DNA of 64,000 nt. Source: Corallium rubrum. Its lineage: Eukaryota > Cnidaria > Anthozoa > Scleralcyonacea > Coralliidae. The position numbers and the translations under genes were made by a program. The stretch lies in assembly GCA_964035015.1 (NCBI GenBank), contig OZ036011.1:8421982-8485981 (forward strand), read 5' to 3'. Positions 1-11,400 of the stretch are shown here, piece by piece; the first letter of the stretch is position 1, and each line of letters opens with the position of its first letter. The notes below the pieces were generated by a model. The model worked only from the letters and a program-made list of their open reading frames with translations, did no database searches and had not been told where the DNA came from.

Positions 1-1
1 A

Positions 2-3000
2 TCCGAATATTCTCCTTCGGTTGCACCAATTGTCCACTCGAGCTCCAATGTCAGCTCCCGACCTCAGACAGTTGACCAGATGGCTAGAAAAATGGCAAAC
101 GAATCGGACCTAAAACCCAGTGAGAAACACCGCCTGTACAAACTGATTCACAAGAATAGTGATGTGTTTTCTGTCAATGGCGAGCTTGGCCGTACTACCG
201 TACTTCAGCACCACATTCCAACTGGAGACAACCCACCTGTAGCACTGCCTCCACGCCGCATTCCCTTCCACCGATTAAAAGAAGTTGACAATTTCATAAC
301 AGATGGCCTTGAGAATGATCTAATCCAACCGAGTACCAGTCCATGGGCCTCCCCGCTGGTGTTAGTTCGGAAACCGGATGGCTCAACACGTTTCTGTGTG
401 GATTATCGTAAACTCAATGAATCTACTGCGAATGTCAGCTGGCCACTTCCCCGTGTGGATGACGCCCTGAGTGTCTTAAACGGAGCCAAGTATTTCACAA
501 CACTCGACCTCGCAAAGGGATACTACCAAGTGCCCGTAGCACCTGCTGACCAACCGAAGACCGCTTTTACAAGTCACCGAGGACTTTACGAATTCAAAGC
601 TATGCCGTTTGGTCTCAAAGGGGCGCCTGCTACTTTCCAACGCCTTATGATGTCCCTCCTTCGTGAAGAAAATTGGGAAGAGCTGCTGATTTATCTCGAC
701 GATGTTCTCATATTTTCTAGGAGTTTTGAGGAACACATGATTCTCTTAGATAAAGTGTTTGCCAAGTTCAGAATTGCCAATCTCAAGCTGCAGCCTACGA
801 AATGTTCTTTTGCCCGATCAGAAGTGAAGTACATCGGACACGTGGTGAGCTGCTCTGGGGTAGCACCTGATGACGAGAAGATACGTGCAGTGAGAGATTT
901 CCCGTGCCCAAAATCAGTCGCTGAAATCCGGCGTTTCGTTGGTATGGCTTCGTGGTTTCGACGGTTTATTAAAGACTTTTCCACAATTGCAAAACCTCTC
1001 ACCACTCTTACTGAAAAGAACCGTCCCTTCCTTTGGGATAACACTTGTCAACAAGCTTTTGAGACCCTGAAGACAGCTCTATCTTCTGCTCCAGTCTTAG
1101 CTCATCCCGATTTCAGTAAGGAATTTGTGGTCGAAACAGACGCCAGCGATGTCGGAGTTGGTGCAGTCCTCCTCCAGGACCAACGGCCTATAGCGTTCGC
1201 TTCTCGAGCACTCACCAAGGAACAGAAACACTATTCGGCTACGGACAAAGAGCTAACCGCAGTTGTGTTTGCTTTGGGACAGTTTTCTATGTTTCTGGAA
1301 GCTCGACCTTTCACTCTCGTTACTGACCACCGCCCACTGATATACTTGAAGGAACTAAAGAATCCCACAGGCAGAATGGCACGATGGAGAATAGAGGTTG
1401 AAAGTTTCAACTTTAAGATCACACATCGCCCAGGAAAACTCATGACGGTAGCAGACGCACTGTCTCGAGCACCTCTTCTCTCGGTTGTCAGTTTAGAAGG
1501 CAATTGGTCCCACCAAGACCTGGTCGCTCTGCAGATGGCAGATCCAGAAGTCACAGAAATTCGAACATGGGTTACAACACGCAAGAAACCCACGAAGTGG
1601 AACAGAAATGTCCGGCGATTCGTTGGTAAATATGGTCAACAATTGCAGATCCACAACGATCTACTGAAGCGAGTTGAAGGCGACCGACATCAAGTTGTCT
1701 TACCAAGATCCGAAGCAACGACGGTACTCGACATGTTACATGATCAATGTGGTCACTTTGGCTCAGAAAAGACGATTGCTGTGATAAAGGAGAAATTTTT
1801 GTGGAGAGGTTGGTATCGAGATGTTACCAGTTACTGTCGCAGTTGCCTGAAGTGTCTCCAGAGAAAAAACCCATCTATTCCTGATCGTCCTCCTTCTGGA
1901 AATCTCCCGGTACCGGCTAAACCCTTTCAATGGTGGAGCATTGATTTTCAAGGGCCCCTTCCTGTTACCAAACAAGGCAACAAATACCTATGTGTTTTTG
2001 TGGATCCGTTTTCTAAATGGATTGAGGCATTTCCGACGCCAGATCAAACAGCAGAAACAACTACTCGGTTGCTCACAGACGAAGTATTCAGTCGGTATGG
2101 TGTGGCTGAACATATTCATTGTGACCAAGGCAAGAATTTTGAAGCCCGGCTAACGAAACTCGTGTGTGATCGGCTTGGTATCAAGAAAACACGCTCATCC
2201 CCATATAATCCTCGGGGTAACGGTCAAGTCGAACGAATGAATCGCACCCTGGCAGAACGGTTGGCCCTTGCCATTCAGGAAGAAGATCAACGGGATTGGG
2301 ATGTACTACTTCCAGCAGCTTTAGCCGCTATTCGTTCCACAGAGAATAAAGTTACCCGTTGCTCGCCAGCCTATCTGGTGTTCGGCTATAACCTACGAAC
2401 CTTAGCTGACGTCATTCAACCGGCCAAGGAAGTGACAACAACATCGCATTCAGACAAACTGCAAGCATGGGAAGAACGAATCGAACGACAAAGAAACGTA
2501 CATGCCAAAGTTAAGCAGCTAATTGACGAGGAGGGAGAGAAAAGACGACGGAGAGAAGAAACGAAGACAACATTTCAACCCTTTACAACTGGCGATGTAG
2601 TATGGATGTACCAGCCAGATAAAAAGTCGGGAACTGCAAAGAAACTGATATCAAGAAGGTGGCGAGGCCCTTACCGGGTATCGGAGAAGCTAGGGCAAAC
2701 AACGTACAAGGTAATTCCAGTTACAGGAGGAGGGCGCTCAAAGGTTGTCAACCATCGTCTGCTGAAACGTCATTGTGATCGTCCACGACATCTCGATGAA
2801 CAATCCGATGTGGAGAGTGAAAACGAGGAGAGTGAAAACGAGGACGGTGAAAAAGATCGAGAACAAGCCAGTGATATTGCTTGCAACGACACAGCAGTGT
2901 TGCCCGAATTGAGCAGTGATTCGGAAGATGACCATCACGAAGCAAGAGAAACTGAAGGTGCAAGAGAGAGACCACAACGAGTTCGAAATCCAGTTCCCAG

Positions 3001-3061
3001 ACTGACATATTATGATAGAGGGAAACAAGCGGAGGAACGTTCGGTGATGAACGATGATTAA
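2..3061 (+). CDS. Ty3/gypsy Pol polyprotein (RT, RNase H, integrase), 5' partial
   Basis: Reverse transcriptase, RNase H and integrase of an LTR retrotransposon, which copy the element RNA into DNA and insert it. The frame is open from base 2; the first ATG is at base 80 and residue numbers count from it, but it is probably internal. RT shows LDLAKGYYQV near residue 142 and the catalytic YLDD at 205-208. RNase H shows ETDAS near 352 and TDHRPL. The integrase has an H2C2 zinc module starting at His554, then Asp622, Asp682 and Glu718, so the last two acidic residues are 35 apart as in DD35E integrases. The C-terminus is acidic and then basic, with no clear chromodomain. All catalytic residues are present. 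Superfamily is certain; clade was not determined. Confidence 0.95.
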   Translation, partial: SEYSPSVAPIVHSSSNVSSRPQTVDQMARKMANESDLKPSEKHRLYKLIHKNSDVFSVNGELGRTTVLQHHIPTGDNPPVALPPRRIPFHRLKEVDNFITDGLENDLIQPSTSPWASPLVLVRKPDGSTRFCVDYRKLNESTANVSWPLPRVDDALSVLNGAKYFTTLDLAKGYYQVPVAPADQPKTAFTSHRGLYEFKAMPFGLKGAPATFQRLMMSLLREENWEELLIYLDDVLIFSRSFEEHMILLDKVFAKFRIANLKLQPTKCSFARSEVKYIGHVVSCSGVAPDDEKIRAVRDFPCPKSVAEIRRFVGMASWFRRFIKDFSTIAKPLTTLTEKNRPFLWDNTCQQAFETLKTALSSAPVLAHPDFSKEFVVETDASDVGVGAVLLQDQRPIAFASRALTKEQKHYSATDKELTAVVFALGQFSMFLEARPFTLVTDHRPLIYLKELKNPTGRMARWRIEVESFNFKITHRPGKLMTVADALSRAPLLSVVSLEGNWSHQDLVALQMADPEVTEIRTWVTTRKKPTKWNRNVRRFVGKYGQQLQIHNDLLKRVEGDRHQVVLPRSEATTVLDMLHDQCGHFGSEKTIAVIKEKFLWRGWYRDVTSYCRSCLKCLQRKNPSIPDRPPSGNLPVPAKPFQWWSIDFQGPLPVTKQGNKYLCVFVDPFSKWIEAFPTPDQTAETTTRLLTDEVFSRYGVAEHIHCDQGKNFEARLTKLVCDRLGIKKTRSSPYNPRGNGQVERMNRTLAERLALAIQEEDQRDWDVLLPAALAAIRSTENKVTRCSPAYLVFGYNLRTLADVIQPAKEVTTTSHSDKLQAWEERIERQRNVHAKVKQLIDEEGEKRRRREETKTTFQPFTTGDVVWMYQPDKKSGTAKKLISRRWRGPYRVSEKLGQTTYKVIPVTGGGRSKVVNHRLLKRHCDRPRHLDEQSDVESENEESENEDGEKDREQASDIACNDTAVLPELSSDSEDDHHEARETEGARERPQRVRNPVPRLTYYDRGKQAEERSVMNDD

Positions 3062-3089
3062 GGACAATTCATCCCAAACGGGGGAGGAG

Positions 3090-3257
3090 TGTTAGTATAG
3101 TTAGTTATTGATGTTGATATTAATAGACATCCGGTAGAGACGGTGACACGGATCACATTTCAGAGTACGAACAGAGACCGCGAATAAAACATTGATTGTA
3201 AAGCAGTAAAGGCTGTATAGCGTAAAGATACAAATAAAGCATTATAGAAAACCAACA
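3090..3257 (+). repeat. Candidate 3' LTR of the Ty3/gypsy element
   Basis: The sequence begins TGTTAGTATAG directly after a G-rich polypurine tract (ACGGGGGAGGAG) and can end in CA at 3256-3257, giving a short LTR of about 168 bp with an AATAAA-like signal near 3232. The right boundary is a judgement because the partner LTR is outside the window. Confidence 0.6.
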
Positions 3258-3267
3258 ATAGTAATGC

Positions 3268-3602
3268 TTAAAGTGCCTACATGTATATCATGATTGGTGA
3301 TTTTACATATTTAGGATATTTGGAACCTTAATCCGAAAAGATTTGTAATATATGTTCCTTTTCTAACATTTCATCTTCATGGACTTTTTCGCTGTTAAAG
3401 TTGACGGAAGTGATGTACGGGAATCTGTAAAGTGGTTTTTATATCGACAAATTCCTCTTTTGACGTCACTTCCGTCAACTTTAACAGCGAAAAAGTCCAT
3501 GAAGATGAAATGTTAGAAAAAGAAGAAATATTACAAATCTTCTCAGAAGGTTCCAAATATCCTAAATATGTAAAATCCCCAACCATGACATAAGCACTTT
3601 AA
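3268..3602. repeat. Fold-back MITE with TTAA at both ends (piggyBac-like)
   Basis: Two arms of about 130 bp are inverted copies of each other (3272-3405 and 3466-3598). The outermost bases read TTAA-AGTGC on the left and GCACT-TTAA on the right, as expected for a piggyBac-type insertion. It sits about 10 bp from the end of the retrotransposon LTR. No coding capacity was seen. Because TTAA is itself a palindrome it could be part of the inverted repeat; an empty site elsewhere would settle it. Confidence 0.65.
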
Positions 3603-3660
3603 TAGACTACATAGTTAACAATAGATAATAGATTATTGACTTGCTATTTAACTTCTTATG

Positions 3661-3776
3661 TATTTTGGCAATTTTTTTAGGATTAAAACTGATCATAAAA
3701 GGCGCCTGCTGGAAAAGAAATTTAGAACTCAAAGAAAACAGGAAAGATCTAGAAATGAATAGGTGAGAAATACTGC
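3661..3776 (+). repeat. Exon-like repeat, copy 1 (second copy near 23218)
   Basis: About 110 bp match a block at 23218-23328. Each copy has a pyrimidine tract and AG, then an open stretch rich in Lys, Arg, Glu and Gln ending with the same stop. It looks like the terminal exon of a gene or of an element gene, but no upstream exon could be attached. Function unknown. Confidence 0.45.
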
Positions 3777-3780
3777 GTGA

Positions 3781-3910
3781 TGTTCAGTTATAGATGCACA
3801 GATGACGTCACAACGTGGTAAGAACAAAAAAGTGCCCACGAGATGCAGTCGAGTGGGGCACTGATGTTCTTACCACGTTGTTACATCTTCTGTGCAGCTA
3901 TAACTGAACA
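3781..3910. repeat. Perfect-ended palindromic MITE
   Basis: A 130-bp hairpin with terminal inverted repeats starting TGTTCAGTTATA. Part of the same motif recurs at about 4105-4122, so related palindromes are nested here. No reading frame. Confidence 0.6.
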
Positions 3911-4246
3911 TGCAACAAAAAAATGGAATCTATTTGTTTTATACAATACAAAAATTTAAAAGGTTTTTATCGAAACTCTTGCCGGATTTTGAGGCATGAA
4001 GAAAGACAAAAGCAAGTCAGCTGACGTGATCTGACGTGCCATGAAAACACGCATAGCAACCAGGGTATTGTATAAAAAACAAATATATTCCATTTTGCCA
4101 TTGTTATCTGTGCATCTATAACTGAACAGACAACGGCAAAATGGAATCTATTTGTTAAAATGGAACACGCACAAAAACACCGTTATATTGTATCTGTTGT
4201 TATATATAGCAAGAGTTTCACTGGATACAACGATGACTGTCATTAG
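3911..4246. repeat. Nested inverted repeats around a second hairpin
   Basis: The segment around 3915-3955 is inverted at about 4070-4100, and another inverted pair, built on TTTTGCCATTGTT, brackets 4093-4142. The arms interrupt one another, which suggests MITE-in-MITE insertion. No coding region. Confidence 0.4.
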
Positions 4247-4295
4247 TTGGTTTGTGGTCATATGACCTTAGCTAAATTTCAATGTCTACCGATCG

Positions 4296-4357
4296 AGCAG
4301 GCAACAATTGAAAACTTATTGCCCGCTCGGTCAATAAGTTTTCAATTGTTGCCCGCT
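4296..4357. repeat. Short hairpin
   Basis: Arms of 25 bp (4296-4320 and 4333-4357) are inverted copies with one mismatch, separated by 12 bases. Probably a MITE remnant. Confidence 0.55.
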
Positions 4358-4616
4358 AGAACTTTGAACTCTTCACGGCATCCTATAAACAAAAGCTTGT
4401 TTGGTACGAAAAAAAGAATATTTATAGGTCTTCAAAGCATGTGTGAAGATTAACTGGAGAAACGTATTGCTGTTCTGAGACTTATATTTGTTTGGTTGAA
4501 GTGAAATTACGCGGAGCCAGGCGAAATGTTTTGGTAAGTCTTAATAGCGTTTGTCTTTTGTGTACTTTCCCTTGATAAACGTCGAAATTATTCAGCGAAA
4601 CTCAAGCTATACAACA

Positions 4617-4732
4617 AAACACTTATGTCTGCTCCCTCGGGAAACAGTTAGTTTTGTTTTCCCTCGGGTCTCGATGTTTCTCGGGAAAACAAAACTAACT
4701 GTTTCCCTCGGGAGCAGACTGGCATTAAGTGT
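4617..4732. repeat. Hairpin MITE with CTCGGG arms
   Basis: An inverted repeat of about 55 bp per arm, outer bases ACACTTA and TAAGTGT, with internal GCTCCCTCGGG arms and a small loop near 4672. It has the look of small cnidarian fold-back repeats; no coding. Confidence 0.55.
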
Positions 4733-4972
4733 ATATTATAACGCGTTAGCCTGAAAACGATTGAGACGTCATTTCTGCGATTATATGGAAACTGGAAAGT
4801 CACCAAACATTGCTCTCGTTTTCTTTACGCGGAAAATTATTTGTCGCAGCACTGCTGATTAAAAAATAATAACAACAAAACATGAATTACTTTTTTTATT
4901 TAAAACTTATGTTTTTTACGGTACTTATCCTTGGAAGTGAACAGTTGGAATTTAAAAAAATATGAATGTAAT

Positions 4973-5425
4973 TTATGGTTCTATATCAATTGTTATAAAC
5001 ACAGTGTCATCTTTAATATATTTACGAGTTTTTAGAGTTGCGTGAGAAATTGCAGGACCGCATCCTTTGTTTTCCTCATCTTTAGGTCTCTTAAAACAGT
5101 CTTCACCAGCTGGAGTCATCGTCACCACAATGTTCTTTCTCTCTTGCTCATTATCTTGTTGATCAATTACAGTAAAGGTACACTTTTTCTTGAATGGCCA
5201 CGACAGCATTGCATCATGGTCAGTTTTCATCAGACAGATGTAGACTCCCATATGATCTTTGTATTCTTCTCTTGTCTCGTTCAAATTGACCTCCATCTTT
5301 ATTTTGTATCGAAGTGGCGATGTAAGAAAAGGATCGCCGTAAATTGTACCCAATGTATTACTATCTTTTGCTTCAGATAACTTTCTGTTAAAGTCAGTTA
5401 TAATCACTGCAGATGTTTGACTTAC
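4973..5425 (-). CDS. TRAF/MATH-domain terminal exon of gene A
   Basis: This exon encodes the trimer- and receptor-binding TRAF-C (MATH) domain: the short lead into the domain, a strand with IKMEVNLN, the hallmark WPFKKK segment, FKRPKDE, and a terminal YIKDDTVFITIDIEP block before TAA. The exon opens at an AG directly followed by GTAAGT. It is the same exon as 24911-24450 in unit C and 42938-42471 in gene B, with small in-frame length differences. Confidence 0.88.
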   Translation of the reverse strand, partial: VSQTSAVIITDFNRKLSEAKDSNTLGTIYGDPFLTSPLRYKIKMEVNLNETREEYKDHMGVYICLMKTDHDAMLSWPFKKKCTFTVIDQQDNEQERKNIVVTMTPAGEDCFKRPKDEENKGCGPAISHATLKTRKYIKDDTVFITIDIEP

Positions 5426-8400
5426 CTATATAATTTACAAATAAGTAAAATTGAATAAGATGAAGATCGAACTTAACATCTAACATTTTGGTGAAGAAAT
5501 TAAATTTTCATCGAAAATTTTTGTGCAAATGTTAATAAATTAAAATTTTGAGCTATAGACAGCAATAAAATCTGCAATTTTCCAATGCATAAGACAAGAA
5601 TGCTGAAAAGAAAAAATTACCGAAGATATCAATTACAAAAATGGTGATGTGAGCATGCGCTTTAATTCAATATTACTCCCGCATTTCATATTCTATCCCA
5701 CGTTTTACGTTTTATATGTTGCACTTTTCTTTATACGGTTGTCAATTACGAATTCTGATGTACAGACGCGAGCCGAGTAAGCTGATGCATAGAAAAGTTA
5801 GATTACAAGTACAAACTGTTTTAGCTGGGAAAGTCAATTGCGAAAAGTTTATGTAAATTGAGACGATTCTGTTATATTATATTGATTAAATATTGATTTC
5901 CTTTGAATTTTCCTCATGAATTTTTAATGGTTTTTAAGATATATTTTAAAGTCACTGACTAAACATTAATTTCTTTTGATTTTTTCATGAATTATTAAGA
6001 AGTATAAAGAAACATACAAGCCCATGGACGTATTTAAGTAGCGTTTATTTACATAATCATAACTTACATGTAACTTTTACATAACTTATACATAACTTAC
6101 AACGCAACATTTGTCATCAAGACAATCTTTACTCCAAAGTATTGACAAGAAAGGTTTATAATTCCGAAAACAACAAACCAATTGTGATTTAGAACTGTTA
6201 AAACTGATATGCTCAGATCAGCGGGCTGAAATATATTCTAGCCCACTGAATTTTTCATTTTAGCCCGCAAAATACACCACAATGCCCGATAAATTTATTA
6301 TAATGACTTTTCTCAAAATTTAATTCCTGAGCCTTGCAGCTACGATGTTTTGTAACACTTACTTTAACTGCAGCAATCTCCTGTCTTAATTTGTCTATGT
6401 CCTTTTGATGCTACAAGGGAAAAAAAGAAAAATCACTGAATGCAAGAGTACAGAACATAAATGGATTAGAATATTATTGTAATGTAATAATGGTGCTATC
6501 ATGCCTGAGTAGCCTGAACAACATTGTACAGTATTAAGAACAGCAATGATGGCTGGACATTACTATAATTATTATAGCCATCCTGCTATTATGGCTGAAC
6601 AACATTGTTAGATAACTGAAAATGAGTAAGTACCTGATCCTTCAATCTTGACATTCCTAAAGTTGACAATACCAAATGGACTTTCATTTCTTGGTTAAGA
6701 TGTTCCTCCATTTCACGACGTTCACACTTCAAAGAACAAAATACGTTAATTCACGGCACCGAACAATTTGGCGGCGGTGGTTAAATATACAAGTCACCAT
6801 CTTTTTCGGTAAGGTCAATTGTTGTCAAAGATTTGAAACAACGGGACATTAATAATGATTTAAAGCACTCGGAATGCTGTAGTATTGACAAGAGTATTGA
6901 CAAGAAAAGTATATATAATTTCGAAAACAACAAACCAATAGTGATTTAGAACTGTTAAAACTGATAGGCTCAGATCAGCGTGCCGGCTAATAAAATATAT
7001 TTTAGCCCGCTGAATTCTCCATTTTAGCACGCAAAATACACCACAATGCCCGATAAAAATACGACTTTTTTTTCGAAATTGAATTCCTGGGCCTTGCAGG
7101 ACGATGTTTTGTAATATACTTACTTTAAATGCATCAATCTCCTGTCTTAATTTCTTTATGTCCTTTTGGTACTATAAGGGGAAAAAAGAAAAATCACTGA
7201 ATGCAAGAGTACAGAACATAAATGGATTAGAATATTATTGTAATGTAATAATGGTGCTATCATGCCTGAACAACATTGTACAGTATTAAGATCCGCAATG
7301 ATGGCTGAACATTACTATAATTATATTTCTATAATGTATTATTATAGCCATCCTGCTATTATCATGGCTGAACAAAATTGTTAGAGAACTGAAAATGAGT
7401 AAGTATACCTGATCCTTCAATCTTGATATTTCTAGAGTTGACAATTCCAAATGATCTTTCATTTCTTGGTTAAGATGTTCCTGCATTTCACGACGTTCAC
7501 ACTTCAAAGAACAAAATACGTTAATTGACGGTACCGAAAAAGATGGCGGCGGTACATTTAACCACAATGCTTTGTGACCTCAAATCAGCTCAAATAACAA
7601 CTAAACATTGTTTATCAGGCTAAGGTGGATTAAGTAATCAAGAACTTCATTCCTACCAAAGTTGATCGCTTTAAAACCATATCTTGCAATAATTCTTAAA
7701 GAAACAATATTTACAACCTCGTACCCAGGCTTTTCGCTCCCGCCCTCGTGAACTCGTCGAGCGAAAACCACTGACGTATATATATAACTGGACTGCGAGC
7801 TGTGCTGGCCAAAAATGTGTCCCCATTTTCACTTTCAAAATGGCGGCATTTATGGGTCCTTCTGCTAATGGTAGCGACCACTGACATGTACTTATCGTAG
7901 GAAAAAAGAATATTTATGTAAATAAACATATGCGAGGGCTTCCCCAGAGGTGAAGAAAATCGTCTGGCGTCAGCCAGAATAAAATACTATTAAAACAACC
8001 AATTCCGACAGGAAAGAGTTAGAGACATAGTTAAAAATTGTTCCTGTGAAGGCTTCCCCAAGAGGTGAATAAAATCGTCCGGCGTTAGCCAGAACAAAAT
8101 ACTAAAGAGTAAAGACCAATAAATTCGGACAGGAAAGAGTTAATGCATGCAGGTTGGTCATTGTTAATTCTTGTGGAACGACTCAGGAGGCCTGCTGGAT
8201 TATTTGTCTGACCAAATAGGAATATCGCCTCCCATGTAAACAGCCCCTAAGAAGAACTCGGTACGCCTCGCTTCTTTACGATTTTCTCTGGGAGGCACGT
8301 GACCAGCCCATGCCAGGGATTTCGCTCGACGAGTTTGCGAGGGCAGGAGCGAAAAGCCTGGGTACGAGGTTGCAATATTTACTGCACGCAAAGGATTGAT

Positions 8401-11400
8401 TAAATGTACAAGTCGCTATCTTTTTCGGTACGGTCAATTGTTGTCAAAGATTTGACACATTTTTTTTTGTTTAACAAGAAATTGTGATTTACTGATTTCA
8501 TCTGATGATTATTTAATTTCTTTGTTGATATAATCAAACAGTAGTGAAGACCAACTTTTTCTGACATTACCTCATATTTACAACCAAAATCCAAATACTT
8601 GCATTTAATGACGGTTTTGAGGCAAACTTTTTCTAAGTGTTCTGGCATCTAAAAAAATAGCAATAAATTATTAAGGTGGTCGATCTGAGAAAAAACCGAC
8701 GAAATTAATTTATTCTAGAACGTTTTGCATTGTAAATTTGTGCTGCCTGAATAAAGGGATTACTACAATCATTGACAAAATTGTTGTAACAAAAGCAACA
8801 TTAACATGTTTTGCATCACTCCGCCTACATTCCTCGCCCCCCCCCCCCCCCCTCCCCCCTAAACAATGTTGTATCACCACAAAACATTCGTGATTTGTTC
8901 TCTATAGGTTCTCATCACATTTCCGCTGATGGGAAGCCAACATTGAATAGGGGGGATGGGGGGATATAAAAACATTGTGAAATGTCTTACTTTGGTGCAC
9001 ATGTTCCAACTCATTTTGTCAATGATTGTCTGAGTTTTTTATGCAAAATTTTACGATTATTTTCAAGAGAAAAACAAATTTTAACTAAATAATTTCATCA
9101 AATATTACTTAGAATACGTGAAAATGAAGCACCTAATTGTTTTAATGAAGTATATTTTATAATATATTATACAAATTATGCATTTCAATTGATTTTCGTC
9201 ATAATTCAGAAATCATAACTTGGCGAGTTGCGAACACGCGTTTACGTAACGGCATTTGGTAACTATATTTTTGTCTATTACCTTGTATTTTACATAGTGC
9301 AAATTGCGAGAAATGGCTTACGCCATGCCCTCCTTTACTTTTATTATTCATGGTCAGGATGAGGTCGCAGTATTCCCTTAAAAATTATCTCCAAAGTGTC
9401 ATGGCGTACGCTATAACACCTTTTCTCATATTACACTGCCATTGTACCCCTGTGGTTCATGTTTCGCACGACTTATATTAGATATTGTGCTATAACTTCC
9501 TATATTTTCTATTTTGTGTTAATGCAAAACCATCATGTTAATCCTTATGATGTAGCGTTTCATATGAGTACACTTTACCATGGGTATACGATTATTTTTC
9601 ATACACTTTACCACACTTTACCACACTTTACCACAGCGGTGTTTATAAATTAAATTAAGTATCCTATTATTATACACTGTTTGTGGTAAAGTGTGGTAAA
9701 GTGTGGTAAAGTGTATGAAAAATTATGATTTTGCCATGGTAAAGTGAATTAATATGATATAGTTCGATTTAACAAAGCTTGTTTAACCGTAAATTTTTAA
9801 TAAAATGTATTTGTTACCATCAAAAACACTGATATAAAGTGACGGGTAACTGGATATGATATACGACACTATCGTTATTAAACACGGTCTTTGAAACTCA
9901 CATACAGTCTTTGAAATTCGGGTTATTTGTTATCACTAATTCTTAAATTGTAGTTTACATTAAATACAAATTATTATGACCATGTATAACATTGAATTGC
10001 TGTTTTGCACAACATGTGTTGATAATATTGATACCATTTAATTAGTAAGTGAGTTCAGTATTTTGTTCGTCGACCCTTAGTTTTCACAATATGCTTTAGT
10101 CTTTTAGGCATACGGAATATTGTCTTATCAATGTACTCTTTAGACGTTGACCAAATATTGTATTTAACTGCACTGCAGAACTCATCCCATGTCTGATGTG
10201 TGATGTTATTCTTTCTCACTTGGGCTTCAATGCGCTTTCTAACAACATGGAATATATTCTCAATCGGGTTAAGGTCTGGCAATCTTGGTGGAATGGCTTG
10301 CACGCTAATGCCGTGGTCTGCCAAACATGTTCTTGCTTTTGAAGACGTTTGTGAAGGGTCGTTGTCCATCACAAATATTTTCTCGTCTGTTTCACCTTTT
10401 CCAGCTATTTCGAACAAATTTGGAAAATGTCGTGTTATAAATTGCGCGAAAAATTTTCCGTTCATCTTTTCGTATGGCTCGGCTAAAATTACTCCTTTCC
10501 CATATGATATGGCGACAATGAGAATGAGATGCAATCGTTGCCTCCGGCCAGATCTTTACTTCCTTTCGTTGTTACTACGAGACCCTCGCTTCTTTTTCGC
10601 CAAACTCTGTTCTTTGGTTTCATCGCATCACTCATCGGGTTTCCTTTGTAGATGAAGGATACTCCGTCCAAATAAAATGCCACGTCTTTCGTCCAATAAT
10701 CGGCATTTTTTGCACACATTGCCCTTGCAAATGTACGTCGTTGCTTTAGATCTTTTGCAGTAAGGATCCCCTTTCTACGATTTTTTGAAATTGGCGGATT
10801 TTCGCAATAGCTCGTTTAAGTTTCCGTTTATCACGCGCTGTCATAACCTGAGGTCTGCCAACTTTTTCCCCCGGCTGCTTTCTTTCCTTTTTTCCCTTTC
10901 AATTTCTTCTGCATGTAGAAGTCGCAAAACACTTGTTCTCGACATTTTCGTCTTGTAGGCAATCTTTGCAAGAGAGTATCCCCCTTGCTGAGCCAACACA
11001 AGTGCGTGTGCGCATTGCAAGGCCGCAAGTCGTCCTTTGAACACCATTTTTGAAAGAACTCGTTGTGACGTCATTTAATATATCCAATATAATCAATTTT
11101 GATAATTTTAAAGAGGAATGCTAGCACTTTATTTGTAAGAGCAGTTTCTTAACATTATCGCATACATTTAGTTAAATTTTAAATGTTAAACGTTAATACA
11201 AAGATACCATCATTTTCAGACAATCATTGACAAAATTGTTGTAACAAAAGCAACATTAACATGTTTTGCATCACTCCGCCTACATTCCTCGCCCCCCCCC
11301 CCCTCCCCCTAAACAATGTTGTATCACCACAAAACATTCGTGATTTGTTCTCTATAGGTTCTCATCACATTTCCGCTGATGGGAAGCCAACATTGAATAG

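Larger units (their letters stand above)
1..3257 (+). mobile_element. Ty3/gypsy LTR retrotransposon, 3' portion
   Basis: The window opens inside a Ty3/gypsy element. The Pol frame is already open at base 2, so gag, the protease and the 5' LTR lie to the left of the window. The order reverse transcriptase, RNase H, integrase is the Ty3/gypsy order. Pol stops at 3061, a purine-rich stretch follows at about 3079-3089, and a short candidate LTR ends near 3257. The coding part has no internal stop, so the copy is fairly young. Target-site duplication cannot be tested because the left end is missing. Confidence 0.93.
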
